The notes: a model not told the origin generated them from the sequence alone. A DNA stretch of 64,000 nt from Bifidobacterium eulemuris (GCF_014898155.1 NZ_CP062938.1:2418001-2482000); one strand, 5' to 3'. Shown: positions 26,301 through 35,201, counted from the first letter of the stretch. Numbers and translations are program-made.

Positions 26301-27436
26301 TGTGTTGGCTGTTGGAGAACCGTTTCGCCGGGCCCCGACCCGGGTCGGCTGCCACGGGATTCGGCTCGTTGATCCACGCCGTCGCCCAGCGGGGGAGCGA
26401 GGAAGGGCTCGACCTGTCCGACATGACCGAGGACAACATCCAGCGGCGGCTCACCGCGATCTACGAGTCGATGAGGCCGAATCCCGACGCCGTCGCGGAT
26501 GTGAGGGAACGATACAACCTCATCAAAAAAGACCGGTCCGCGCCCGACGCTCTGGCGTCCATCGCCCACTATTTCGCACAAGGCGGCGACGATGATTATC
26601 TTGGCGCCAATGCCGGCAACTTCGCCATCGGCCGTTTGACGCGGGCGGATTGCGAATGGCAGTTCGCCGCATGCTTCGACCTCGACGACATCCTCGCCGC
26701 CTACAACGCCGTTCCCGGGATGAAGCCGGTGACCCGCAGCGAACTCAGCGTGCTGATGGGCGTTCTGGTCGGCGGTTGGCCGGACGGCATGCGCGAGGAT
26801 CTGACCATACGGCTGAGCGGACGCATCGACCGCATGGAAACACGGACGCTCGCCGACGGCAGCGAGAACATCCGCCTCATCGACTATAAGACCGGAGGCA
26901 AGCACACCGGCTTGGAACTCTTCAATGACCTGCAGCTGGTGTGCTACCAACTGGGCCTTATGTTCCCCGAAGGCGGAGCTCGTGGGGCCGACGCCTTGGC
27001 CCGCATGCCATCCATCGGACAGAGCGCGCTGTTCGACGTCGAACACAGCGACGCCCCCGCGAAATACTATGCTCCGGAAAGCATGTTCCAGCCTGCGCTG
27101 TTCGCGAACGGATCGTTGAACGCCGAGCCGTTCACCGCGAGGAACCACTGTTCGGATCCGACGCGCTACTGCTACGACATGCCCGTTCCGGACGCCGACC
27201 ATGGACCGGAAGGCGTGCGCGCCGAAACCTGGGCGCAGTTCGCCGCGTTGGCCGGCACCCAGACGCTGTGGGCGTTGACGATGATCTCGCGCGTGGTGTA
27301 TACGGCGGCCGCGAGCCGTTCCGTCACGCTGGTCGCCCATCCCCAACAGCAGCACCTGAGGTTTTGCCGGATGAAACAGGTCTGCCCCGCATGCGCGGGA
27401 CAGGTCGACACCATATTCGAAACGAGGCAGGCATGA
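23306..27436 (+). CDS. adnA: AdnA-like helicase-nuclease subunit
   Basis: With the next gene it forms a two-subunit DNA end-resecting motor nuclease of the mycobacterial AdnAB type, which does the job of RecBCD/AddAB in recombination. The 1376-residue protein has an N-terminal UvrD-like motor with a relaxed Walker A, APPRAGKT (31-38), and VVDDFQD as motif II (about 293-299). A C-terminal RecB-family nuclease carries GRIDR and DYKTG (Asp1193, Lys1195). Cysteines C997/C1000 and C1354, C1360, C1363 (C-X5-C-X2-C) fit an iron-sulfur cluster clasping the nuclease. The relaxed motif suggests the weaker motor. The stop overlaps the adnB ATG by 4 bp. Which subunit is called A follows gene order in mycobacteria. 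Confidence 0.82.
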   Translation: MNTNTNTRDSQTTYDGDAAGMRAGEAMLLVAPPRAGKTEYAFATLLRGLERFGMQGAVMAVSGRTAADRLSNRVIRHMGASTQVRPVTTLAAIAFRMISADRARQGLSAPRLLNGAEQDALLRQVVAVHLGHAAVGDDCPTCVLLRGYFAQRSWSTLITDASAMPPDTSATPQPASAGADKDTPVPGGSPTAEVFARGVSDAFIAQLRDMLARMDELGVTARHEADLLNRLDDGRTRLAEQWRLAFALRAEYIAMLRETYADDYRLDASYLLVAGANAIPQLARGGDLPELLVVDDFQDTTLAGLRFLEALHEAGVRLLLVGNPDEAVQTFRGSYPEYLFRRAQEGAIHARLCDATTVIASGEANSGDTDPTGNAEPTGGVPVSEVGESLRSAEPRYLDVVASRVSLSIPSEEHDPLPIAQRPGKLCHNAARDDSALAEGGLDTALYRSPREELDDVVWRIKRARLDEGAAWNDMAVIAHDNSTVRRFGERLRREGVPVRYSSVARALKDEPFVQGLFALIELADLRGSGVERNRMGLAQTAAFVRSRVATILNSPLVSAAGGRPARLAPIESAIGALDSLSGIVADDDAMIARLGTAWQRLRSHVETVRRERGSGAESPGVVEVDDALVDELAARGDDLAFGADAIYVMLAFDSEFAPAELAMNAIQAVLGADVQAKAFTRLWRLVETIARGMAALSAADPSHRPEPQHVLALAWDAAGVAKSWQSLALNNTPEGRAANDRLDSAMRLFQFAENSSTDMTGFIGHMRSQRIEADSLAHIGPVEDAVTLTTPAGAAGRHFRYVWLPSVQQDVWPNLAERNTMFGGEDLVELVLRGRLADVAQGERDPRLVSVLSSEKKSLLVALTRADERATVSAVWNDDTSPSDFLFGYMPERFVRSRSDARYVTADDHGDFAGLDASARGLVTAARIMLATSEPESESAKDAVDTLALLAEHGVDIADPAQWSFMSAAPAEDDDGTDNTTTVVLSPSSVDRLWSCPVCWLLENRFAGPRPGSAATGFGSLIHAVAQRGSEEGLDLSDMTEDNIQRRLTAIYESMRPNPDAVADVRERYNLIKKDRSAPDALASIAHYFAQGGDDDYLGANAGNFAIGRLTRADCEWQFAACFDLDDILAAYNAVPGMKPVTRSELSVLMGVLVGGWPDGMREDLTIRLSGRIDRMETRTLADGSENIRLIDYKTGGKHTGLELFNDLQLVCYQLGLMFPEGGARGADALARMPSIGQSALFDVEHSDAPAKYYAPESMFQPALFANGSLNAEPFTARNHCSDPTRYCYDMPVPDADHGPEGVRAETWAQFAALAGTQTLWALTMISRVVYTAAASRSVTLVAHPQQQHLRFCRMKQVCPACAGQVDTIFETRQA

Positions 27437-30400
27437 GCGGATTCACCCCAAGCGAGGAACAACGCGACATCATCGAAGCCCCCGCCGACGCGGATGTGCT
27501 TGTCGTCGCCGGCGCGGGCAGCGGCAAAACCTTCACCATGACCCAACGCATCATCGCGCTGATCCGCCAAGGAGTCGCGCCGGAGCGCATCCTCGGACTG
27601 ACCTTCACGCGCAAGGCCGCCGGCGAGCTGCTGGAACGCGTATCGGCCGCGGTGTCGGATATGGGTACTCCATCGCCGGGCACGGCGGTTGCGCCGGCCA
27701 CGGCTGTGATGTCCCCGGCTGCGGCGGCCCAAGCGACCATGGCGACCGGGGAATCCACCAAGACTACGGGATCCACCGAGACTACGGAACCCACCAAGAC
27801 CATGGGATCCACCGAGACCATGGGTTCTTCCGCGGACCGTGCGTTCCTGAAGCCTGCGGTTTTCACCTACGATGCCTTCTTCCAAACCATCGTGCGCCAG
27901 TACGGTCTTCTGGTCGGCTTCGACCAGAACACGCAGCCCCTGAGCCAAGCGGGCCGGCTGCAGTTGGCCAGCGACGTCATCGACGCGCATATGAGCGAGA
28001 TCTTCAATCAGGATCTGGGTGGGTTCTCAAGCCTGACGAAAAACGTGCTCGCGCTGTCCGACGCCATCGCCAGCGCCATGATCGGCGCGGGATGCACGAA
28101 CTTCGACGACGCCGTGGCCCGTGTGCGCGCATGGGACGAAGAGTTCATCGCATGCCTCGACCGGGCGATCGGCGACGATCCCATCGCGCCACAAGAGCCC
28201 AAACTCGGCCGCAGACTCAAGAAATATTCGGAAGACGAATGGCAGGCCAAACGCGACGACTATATCCACGCCAGGTCGGTGTATTCATGCGACCAGCTGC
28301 GGCAGGCCACGCGCAAACGTGAGATTCTGCTCACCCTGGTGCAAGCCTACGCGCACGCCAAACGCGAGAAGAACATGGCGGAATTCTCCGACTTCACCAT
28401 CGCCGCCTACCAGCTTATCGAACGCTTCCCCTCCATCGCCGAGCGATGCCGCCGGCGCTACAGCCACGTGCTGCTGGACGAATACCAGGACACCTCCACC
28501 ACGCAGGCCGCGCTGCTCGCCGCACTGTTCCACGCCGACGAGCGCAACCGTTGCGCCGTCAACGCCGTGGGCGACCCCTTCCAATCCATCTACGCGTGGC
28601 GAGGCGCGAGTCCGGGCGCCTTCCGCATGTTCCAAAGCGCCTTCCGACTGCCGCCCGACGCCAGGCCATACCCCTTAAGCGTCACGCGACGCAACCCCCG
28701 CGTGGTGTTGGAGGCCGCCAACAATCTCACCATGCCGCTGCGCACCACGCCCGCGCGGGCGAGCAGCTCGCTGATGCATGAGGTGGACGTCGCCTCGCTC
28801 GACCCGCAGGACACCGCCGCCGAAGGCACACTCGGCGTGCTCGGCTTCAGAACGCGAGGTCAGGAGATCGACGCCGTGGTGCGGTTCTGCGCGGCCGCGG
28901 TCGCCCGACACCGTTCGATGGCAGACAAGAACGGCAGCACGCCGGTGGCGGTGCTGTTCCGCTCGAAAACCATGATGCCGGAGTACCAAGAGGCGTTGGA
29001 AAAAGCTGGATTGCGCGCCTTCGCGGTGGGATACTCCGCCTTGCTGAACCGCCCCGAAGTGCGTGATGCGCTCGCCATCCTGCACGCGGTGGCCGACCAT
29101 ACCAGCGTGGAACCGGTGATGCGGCTGCTGGCCACCCCACGATTCAATGTGTGCGCGAAGGATCTGGAGGCGTTGGCACGGCTTGCGGAGAACGCCAATA
29201 CGGAACAGCGCTTCCGCGCGCTCGTGCAGGCCGGGCTCGCCGACGAAGGCACGCCACGCCGCCAATGGGCCGAGGTGGTGCGCGAGCACCGCGACCAGGT
29301 CGCCAACGCGGTGTTTCTGGTCGATGTATTGGTCGGCGGTGATGCGCGGGCTTTGATGGAACGCGCGGGAACGGTCAGTAGGCAGGGCATGGAGTCGATC
29401 GCACGCGCGGCGCGGATGCTGGAACAGGTGCAGCGGGCCGTCGGACGACCGTTGCCCGACGTGATCCGCACGGCGGTGGAGGCGTCCGCGCTGGATATCG
29501 ACACCGTGGTCGCCGGAGCGCTCCGACATGACGGGCATGCGGCGGATCCGACATTGGCGCGCATTCCCATGGACACGATCGTCGATCTGGTGGACACCTA
29601 TACGCGGGAGATCGCCATCGATCAGACGCCGACATTGCGCGGGTTCATGTCGTGGATCGACCAACTCGATTCCGTGGAGGACGAGGCCGTGGCGCTGCCG
29701 TCCGACCCCGTCGATGTGGAGTTGATGAGCGTGCACCAGTCCAAAGGCTTGGAATGGAACGCCGTGGCCGTGGTCGGCCTGTCCGCGGGAGCGTTCCCCA
29801 GCAATCAGGGCGACAATCTGAGCGTCAAACTCGACGAACGGTATGCGGGCGGTATGGACAACGGCCGGTGGGTGGCACCGCAATACAATGAAACGGCTGG
29901 AACATGGCTGACCAGTCCCACCGCGGTGCCGGTGCCGGTACGCGCCGACGCCGGCATCCTCCCGCGGTTCCCCCACGATCTGTCCGCCGACGCGGACCCC
30001 CTCGAAGGCTTGCGTACGTTGGAAGAGGCCGAAATCATCGACGATGAAGTCTACGGATCCATACGCGGCATCGGCGACGGCATCGACGACGTCGATCCGC
30101 ACGGGTGGTATCTGACCCAGGAGGAGGAATACGGACGGCGTCTGCACGCCGACGAACGACGGCTGGCCTATGTGGCGTTGACCCGCGCCCGTGAAGACGT
30201 TCTGCTGACCTATGCTCAGACCGCCAGTTTGAGTCGCGACCCCAACGCAGCCGGCGATAAGAAGGGCAGCGAGCCCTCCAATTTCTGGCAGGAGGTCCAC
30301 GATTCCATGCATTCGCGCCACGATGCGCATTGGGCGGAGGAATTCGTGGAGAACCCCGACGACAGGCAAAAGGAGACGCCCGCCCCCCAAGGATTCTTCG

Positions 30401-31539
30401 TGGGGGAGCGCGCCCGGGAATACGGGGACGCCGTGGTGGGCGAAGCATGGCGTTCGCCGTTGGATGCCGAGAGCGAATCCTTGGGACTGGCATGGCCCGC
30501 CGTGTTAAGCGACGAGACGATGGAACGCCTGACCCGTGGAGTCGCGGCGGTGCGTGCGGCCCTCGAAACCGGAGGGGGCCGCCAAACGGATGGCGCAAGC
30601 ACGGCCGGCCGGCAAGGCGAAGGTCCGTTGACCGAGCGCGCTCGCATGCTGGTCTCCGACCCCGATCTGATGGCCAACCTCATGGACGGCAAGGCGTTCG
30701 ACCAGGCCATCAAAACCAAAGCGCTGCGCATCAGCGCCTCCGGCCGCCAGAACGTCACCGGCCTGCAGGCGCGGGCCGGAAGCATGGGAGAACGAGAGGA
30801 ACGCGAGTATTGGCGCGGCATCATCCGCCCGATTCCACGCGTCGCCTCACCCGCCGCCGAAGCGGGCACACGATTGCATGATTGGGCCGAACGGTTCGTG
30901 AACGCGGGGCTGCCCGGTGCGGACGAGGCGCTCGCGTTCGGCTCCGGCATCGGAGGCATCGGAACCGGTGACGCGAGTCTCGGCGTCGGCGATGTGATTG
31001 GCGGAGGCATGGCCGGCGTCGGCGAATCCCGCGAATCGCTGATGGCCAAGGCCGCGCGGGATCCCAATGAGCGGATCCGCGTATGGGCCGAACGCTTGGC
31101 CACATCGCGTTGGGCGCGCCGTACGCCGGCCTGGGCCGAACGGCAGATCGTCGTGGACATTCCCGGCATCGGCATCGTCAACGGCAAACTCGACGCCGTG
31201 TTCCACGGCCGTCTGGATGACGACGGAGCAAACGGCACAGCGGGGGGAGTTGCCGTGACGGGCGCATCATCGGAGCCCACCTACACGGTGGTCGACTGGA
31301 AAACCGGCAAACGACCCACCGATCCGGAGGATATCGAACGCAAACTCGCGCAGCTGGACATGTACCGTCTGCTGCTCGCGGCCGTCGAAGGCATCGGGTT
31401 GGACAGTATCGACGCCACTCTCTACTATGTGAGTGAGCCCGACGAGGGCCGGCGCGAGCTGCGTGCCCGCGCGAAAACAGAACAGGACATCCTTGCCGAG
31501 TTGAGCTCCGGCATCCCCGAGCAATCGGACAACGACTAG
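27433..31539 (+). CDS. adnB: AdnB-like UvrD/RecB helicase-nuclease subunit
   Basis: A 1368-residue superfamily 1A helicase fused to a RecB-like nuclease. Walker A AGAGSGKT (26-33), LTFTRKAAGELLERV (motif Ia), LLDEYQDTS (motif II, about 347-355), VMSVHQSK-type motif V (ELMSVHQSKGLEWNAV) and YVALTRARE (motif VI) are all canonical, so this is likely the dominant motor. The nuclease shows GKLDAVF and VVDWKTGKRP (Asp1288, Lys1290). Residues about 77-136, just after motif Ia, are a Thr/Ser-rich repeat insertion (STETTEPTKT type) that interrupts the conserved motor. The protein is about 300 residues longer than mycobacterial subunits. It is translationally coupled to adnA. Confidence 0.87.
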   Translation: MSGFTPSEEQRDIIEAPADADVLVVAGAGSGKTFTMTQRIIALIRQGVAPERILGLTFTRKAAGELLERVSAAVSDMGTPSPGTAVAPATAVMSPAAAAQATMATGESTKTTGSTETTEPTKTMGSTETMGSSADRAFLKPAVFTYDAFFQTIVRQYGLLVGFDQNTQPLSQAGRLQLASDVIDAHMSEIFNQDLGGFSSLTKNVLALSDAIASAMIGAGCTNFDDAVARVRAWDEEFIACLDRAIGDDPIAPQEPKLGRRLKKYSEDEWQAKRDDYIHARSVYSCDQLRQATRKREILLTLVQAYAHAKREKNMAEFSDFTIAAYQLIERFPSIAERCRRRYSHVLLDEYQDTSTTQAALLAALFHADERNRCAVNAVGDPFQSIYAWRGASPGAFRMFQSAFRLPPDARPYPLSVTRRNPRVVLEAANNLTMPLRTTPARASSSLMHEVDVASLDPQDTAAEGTLGVLGFRTRGQEIDAVVRFCAAAVARHRSMADKNGSTPVAVLFRSKTMMPEYQEALEKAGLRAFAVGYSALLNRPEVRDALAILHAVADHTSVEPVMRLLATPRFNVCAKDLEALARLAENANTEQRFRALVQAGLADEGTPRRQWAEVVREHRDQVANAVFLVDVLVGGDARALMERAGTVSRQGMESIARAARMLEQVQRAVGRPLPDVIRTAVEASALDIDTVVAGALRHDGHAADPTLARIPMDTIVDLVDTYTREIAIDQTPTLRGFMSWIDQLDSVEDEAVALPSDPVDVELMSVHQSKGLEWNAVAVVGLSAGAFPSNQGDNLSVKLDERYAGGMDNGRWVAPQYNETAGTWLTSPTAVPVPVRADAGILPRFPHDLSADADPLEGLRTLEEAEIIDDEVYGSIRGIGDGIDDVDPHGWYLTQEEEYGRRLHADERRLAYVALTRAREDVLLTYAQTASLSRDPNAAGDKKGSEPSNFWQEVHDSMHSRHDAHWAEEFVENPDDRQKETPAPQGFFVGERAREYGDAVVGEAWRSPLDAESESLGLAWPAVLSDETMERLTRGVAAVRAALETGGGRQTDGASTAGRQGEGPLTERARMLVSDPDLMANLMDGKAFDQAIKTKALRISASGRQNVTGLQARAGSMGEREEREYWRGIIRPIPRVASPAAEAGTRLHDWAERFVNAGLPGADEALAFGSGIGGIGTGDASLGVGDVIGGGMAGVGESRESLMAKAARDPNERIRVWAERLATSRWARRTPAWAERQIVVDIPGIGIVNGKLDAVFHGRLDDDGANGTAGGVAVTGASSEPTYTVVDWKTGKRPTDPEDIERKLAQLDMYRLLLAAVEGIGLDSIDATLYYVSEPDEGRRELRARAKTEQDILAELSSGIPEQSDND

Positions 31540-31560
31540 ACCGGCCTATAACCGCCGGTC
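31539..31560 (+). terminator. Small hairpin after adnB
   Basis: GACCGGC and GCCGGTC form a perfect 7-bp stem with an 8-nt loop, starting on the last base of the stop codon. No T-tract follows, so termination is uncertain. Confidence 0.4.
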
Positions 31561-31666
31561 CCGCGAGAGGAACGCATCGCGAACGTCGTGGGTCCGGGGA
31601 GCCGCTACCCTTGGTGCGACGTGTGGGCGGGCACACGCGCAACGGACGACAGTAAGGAGAGATGCC

Positions 31667-33076
31667 GTGGCGACGACAAGCCCCACGACCGACCCGAACG
31701 ACCAGGCCGCGCAGACCATGACGGATACGAGACGCGCGCGGAAGACGACCGTGAACGATGGCGGCGGCCACACCCCCAAGGCTTCGCCGTACGCCAGGCT
31801 GTTCCGCATCCCCGGAGCGAAGGCATTCTGCGTGTCCGGCGCGGTGGCGCGGTTGCCGATTTCCATGATGAGCCTCGGCATCGTGCTCGCCCTCAACCAT
31901 CTGTACGACAATTGGACCGTCGCCGGCACCATGAGCGCAGCCTACGTGTTCGCGCTCTCCTGCGTGACCCCGTTCTACGCGCGCGCCTTCGACCGCTTCG
32001 GCCAGGCCCGTGTGGGCAGGCTCGCGCTCGCCGTGCAGGTCGCGGCCATGTTGGGCTTCGCGTTCGGCGCGCTGATGCGTGTGCCGATTCCGCTGCTGTT
32101 CGTGCTCGCCGTGGTCATGGGCTTGACCCAGTTCTCCTTCGGCGCGCTGGTGCGTACCCGTTGGGCGTATGCGTTGCGCGGCGTCGACGACGGCGAGCGG
32201 CTGCTCAATACCGCCTATGCGATGGAAGCCGCCATCGACGAGGTCGTGTTCATTCTGGGCCCGATCCTCGCCGCGTGGCTGGCCACTTCCGTGCATCCGG
32301 TCAGCCAGCTGTTCGTGCCGACGTTGGCCTGCGGCATCGGCGGCACCGTATTCTTCATGCTCAAATCCACGCAGCCCAAGCCGATGGTCGAACAGGTCCA
32401 GACCGTCGCGTCGCCCGTCGCTGAATCCGCACTCGAGTCCGCCGACGGCGGGACGGACACGCTGTCGCTGAGCCAGCTGCGCCATCAGGGCACCAAGCCG
32501 AAGAACGTGCTGTTGTACACGGGTGTGCTGCCGTTGCTGGTGGTGTTCGTCGTCTTCAACATGAGCTTCACCTCCTTCGACGTGTCCATCACCGCGGCCA
32601 TGCAGGAGGCGGGCGTCGAGAAGTTCCTCGGCCTGCAGCTCGCCATGTTCGCCGTCGGCTCGTGCATCGGCGCGGTGGTGTTCGGCTCCCGCCAGCTCAA
32701 AGGCTCGCATTGGGCTCATATGGTGATCTTCCTCGGTCTGCTCACCATCGGTTTCGTGCTGTTCCGTCTGACGATGGACAACTTCTTCCTGCTGGGAGTG
32801 GTGGAGATTCTCGCCGGTCTGTGCGTCTCGCCGCTGTTCACCACCGGCAACCTCATCGTCAAAAGCCTGGTGCCGGCCGAATCGCTCACCGAAGGCCTCT
32901 CTTGGCTGTCCACCGCAGGCACGGTGGGCACTTCCATCGGCTCGTCGATCGGCGGCATCGTGCTCGATGCCTCCGGCGTGCATTCCGGCATGATGCTGCC
33001 CTGGATTTTCACCGCCGCCGCACTGCCCCTCGCCTTCCTGGGCTGGCGGCTCTCCCATCGCCCATCCCAGCACTGA
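31667..33076 (+). CDS. Major facilitator superfamily transporter
   Basis: A 469-residue protein with a polar N-terminus of about 45 residues followed by around twelve hydrophobic segments in two halves separated by a charged loop (about 240-285), the usual MFS topology. The loop after TM2 contains ARAFDRFGQARVGR, resembling the MFS motif A. The GTG start at 31667 follows AAGGAGA by 7 nt. Several Thr/Asp-rich residues precede TM1. The substrate cannot be told; the neighbours give no pathway hint. The gene stands alone between adnB and the lysine genes. Confidence 0.85.
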   Translation: MATTSPTTDPNDQAAQTMTDTRRARKTTVNDGGGHTPKASPYARLFRIPGAKAFCVSGAVARLPISMMSLGIVLALNHLYDNWTVAGTMSAAYVFALSCVTPFYARAFDRFGQARVGRLALAVQVAAMLGFAFGALMRVPIPLLFVLAVVMGLTQFSFGALVRTRWAYALRGVDDGERLLNTAYAMEAAIDEVVFILGPILAAWLATSVHPVSQLFVPTLACGIGGTVFFMLKSTQPKPMVEQVQTVASPVAESALESADGGTDTLSLSQLRHQGTKPKNVLLYTGVLPLLVVFVVFNMSFTSFDVSITAAMQEAGVEKFLGLQLAMFAVGSCIGAVVFGSRQLKGSHWAHMVIFLGLLTIGFVLFRLTMDNFFLLGVVEILAGLCVSPLFTTGNLIVKSLVPAESLTEGLSWLSTAGTVGTSIGSSIGGIVLDASGVHSGMMLPWIFTAAALPLAFLGWRLSHRPSQH

Positions 33077-33124
33077 GCCATACCTCCGTCATACCGGGCG
33101 AACCCCTCGTCATGCGAAGCCCTC

Positions 33125-33197
33125 GTCATGCCGAGCGAAGTCGAGGCATCTCATGGCTTGAGATCCTTGCGCCTCGCTACGCTCCGCTCAGGATGAC
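33125..33197. repeat. Extragenic inverted-repeat element, family A copy 3
   Basis: The left arm GTCATGCCGAGCGAAGTCGAG (from 33125) faces CGCTCCGCTCAGGATGAC (to 33197), with an inner ATCTCAT/TTGAGAT stem. Two further left-arm fragments (GTCATACCGGGCG and GTCATGCGAAG) precede it at about 33089 and 33109. The copy is more degenerate than the other two full copies and is extended by a 29-bp tandem repeat. Confidence 0.65.
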
Positions 33198-33258
33198 GAA
33201 GAGGAAATGCGTCCGCTCAGGATGACGAAGAGGAACTACGTCCGCTCAGACTGACGGG
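33183..33258. repeat. 29-bp tandem repeat, 2.6 copies, upstream of dapB
   Basis: Units start at 33183, 33212 and 33241, each beginning TCCGCTCAG; the third is truncated. The repeat unit contains the right arm of the family A element (CTCAGGATGACGA), so it looks like local amplification of that arm. Together with copy 3 this fills the MFS-dapB gap. Confidence 0.8.
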
Positions 33259-33377
33259 CGGCTTTCGCGACAAGCATGTGGACTTGGGGGTGTGTTCCGC
33301 CATGGCCCGCGCTACGCTTTTGGGAAGAATGACGGAGCCCTATCGTGAGGATGGGCCATGAACGGTAAGGAGCGAAT

Positions 33378-34130
33378 ATGATCAAGGTTTCCGTGGTTGG
33401 CGCGAAGGGACGTATGGGCCGTCATGTGGTGGACGCGGTGAACGGCGCGCCCGACATGCAGCTGGCGCTCACGCTTGACGCGGGCGACGACCTGACCCAG
33501 ATCACCCCGGACAACACCGACGTGGTGGTGGAATTCACCGTGCCGTCCGTCACGCTCGACAATGTGCTCACGCTGATCGCGCAGGGAGTCGACGTGGTGG
33601 TGGGCACCACCGGCTGGACCGACGAGCGTCTCGACCAGGTGCGTGAGGCGCTCGCCAAGGCCCCGCGCGAGGGGCAGAAGGCGTTCATCGCGCCGAACTT
33701 CGCCATCTCCGCCGTGCTGGCCGATTATTTCTCCACGCAGGCGGCGAAGTATTTCGAATCCGTCGAGGTGATCGAACTGCACCATCCGAACAAGGTGGAC
33801 GCCCCCTCCGGCACCGCGATCCACACGGCGCAGGGCATCGCCGCGGCCCGCAAGGCCGCCGGACTGCCGGCCGTGCCGGACGCCACCGAAACCGACGGCG
33901 GCTCGCGCGGCCAGTCGGTTGACGGCATCCAGGTGCACGCCGTGCGTCTGCGCGGGCTCAACGCCCATGAGGAGGTGCTGTTCGGCAACGCGGGGGAGCA
34001 GCTGACGATCCGCGCCGACAGCTTCGACCGCGGCTCCTTCATGCCGGGCGTGCTGCTCGCCGCGCGCAAGCTAGCCTCCGACGCCCCCGCGGGCCTCACC
34101 GTCGGCCTGGCCAACTTCCTCGACCTCTAG
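33378..34130 (+). CDS. dapB: 4-hydroxy-tetrahydrodipicolinate reductase
   Basis: DapB reduces the DapA product with NAD(P)H in the diaminopimelate/lysine pathway, which feeds peptidoglycan. The 250-residue protein has the N-terminal nucleotide-binding VVGAKGRMGR, the hinge region VVGTTGWTDE, and the catalytic ELHHPNKVDAPSGTA block. The ATG follows TAAGGAG. Length and motifs match the family fully. It is followed, after a perfect inverted repeat, by dapA, so the two steps are encoded side by side in reverse pathway order. Confidence 0.96.
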   Translation: MIKVSVVGAKGRMGRHVVDAVNGAPDMQLALTLDAGDDLTQITPDNTDVVVEFTVPSVTLDNVLTLIAQGVDVVVGTTGWTDERLDQVREALAKAPREGQKAFIAPNFAISAVLADYFSTQAAKYFESVEVIELHHPNKVDAPSGTAIHTAQGIAAARKAAGLPAVPDATETDGGSRGQSVDGIQVHAVRLRGLNAHEEVLFGNAGEQLTIRADSFDRGSFMPGVLLAARKLASDAPAGLTVGLANFLDL

Positions 34131-34143
34131 ATAAACTATGAGA

Positions 34144-34233
34144 GTGGGGCGCTGCGCATACCTATGCTCGACCGTAAAGACTTGGCCTGAGCGGCCCGGA
34201 GCGTGTCGAGCATAGGTATGCGCAGCGCCCCAC
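34144..34233. repeat. Perfect 29-bp inverted repeat between dapB and dapA
   Basis: The arms at 34144-34172 and 34205-34233 are exact reverse complements over 29 nt, separated by a 32-nt spacer that holds a GGCCTGAGCGGCC mini-palindrome. The outer arms begin GTGGGGCGCTGCGC. The left arm starts 14 nt after the dapB stop and the right arm ends 62 nt before the dapA start. In RNA it would be a very stable hairpin. It does not resemble the other repeat families in the window. Confidence 0.9.
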
Positions 34234-34295
34234 GGCCCCAAACACCAAGTTTCGCCAAAGTGAAAGCGTCCATAACGAGAAGTACGGTGAACATT

Positions 34296-35201
34296 ATGAG
34301 TGAGCATGACATCCATCTTCTGAATCCAGCCCCGTTCGGCCGCATCCTTCCCGCGATGGTCACTCCGATGAAGGCCGATGGCAGCGTCGATTTCGATGCC
34401 GCGCAGAAGCTGGCCAAGGCGTTGGTCGCCGACGGCGCGGATGGCATCGTGGTCAATGGCACCACCGGCGAATCGCCCGTCACCCATATCGACGAGAAGG
34501 TCGACCTCGTGCGCGCGGTCAAAGAGGTCGTGGATGTGCCCGTCATTTCGGGCGCCGGCTCCAACGACACCGCGCATACCGTGCGTATGGTCGAACAGAC
34601 CCAGGAGGCGGGCGCCGACGCGGTGCTCGTCGTCATGCCCTACTATTCCCGTCCCTCCCAGGACGGCGTCGTCGGCCACTACAAGGCCGTCAACGACTCC
34701 ACCGACAAGCCGATCATCGTCTACGATGTGCCCGGCCGCACCGGCCTGAAGGTCACGGTCGACACCTACGACCGTCTGGCTGCGCTCGACCATGTCGTGG
34801 CCGTCAAGGACGCCACCGGCGACCTCGCCGCGGCGGTCGAGAAGCAGCAGCGCACCGGTCTAGCCTGGTATTCGGGCGACGACGGTCTGTTCCTGCCGTT
34901 CCTGTCCATCGGCGCGGTGGGCATCATCTCCGTGATCGCGCACGTCGCCTCCGCGCCGATGCGCGAACTGGCCGAGGCCTTCGACCGCGGCGACATCCAC
35001 GAGGCGCAGCGCCTCGCCAACCAGCTCGCGCCGCTGGTGCACGCCCTGAACGGCGACGGCTATCAGGCCGTGATGGCCAAAGCCGCCTGCCGTGTCAACG
35101 GCACGCTTGAATCCACCGAAATGCGTCTGCCGAACATCGGCCCGGACGCCATCCAGCTCGACAAGGCCGAGGAGGGCATGCGCGCCTCCGGCCTGCTCTG
35201 A
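34296..35201 (+). CDS. dapA: 4-hydroxy-tetrahydrodipicolinate synthase
   Basis: DapA condenses pyruvate with aspartate semialdehyde at the start of the lysine/diaminopimelate branch. The 301-residue TIM-barrel protein shows NGTTGESP (pyruvate-binding Thr pair), the catalytic Tyr143 in YDVPGRTG and the Schiff-base Lys171 in VAVKDATGD. The ATG at 34296 is preferred; longer frames would run through the inverted repeat. The nearest purine-rich stretch is GGTGA, so the ribosome-binding site is modest. Confidence 0.96.
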   Translation: MSEHDIHLLNPAPFGRILPAMVTPMKADGSVDFDAAQKLAKALVADGADGIVVNGTTGESPVTHIDEKVDLVRAVKEVVDVPVISGAGSNDTAHTVRMVEQTQEAGADAVLVVMPYYSRPSQDGVVGHYKAVNDSTDKPIIVYDVPGRTGLKVTVDTYDRLAALDHVVAVKDATGDLAAAVEKQQRTGLAWYSGDDGLFLPFLSIGAVGIISVIAHVASAPMRELAEAFDRGDIHEAQRLANQLAPLVHALNGDGYQAVMAKAACRVNGTLESTEMRLPNIGPDAIQLDKAEEGMRASGLL

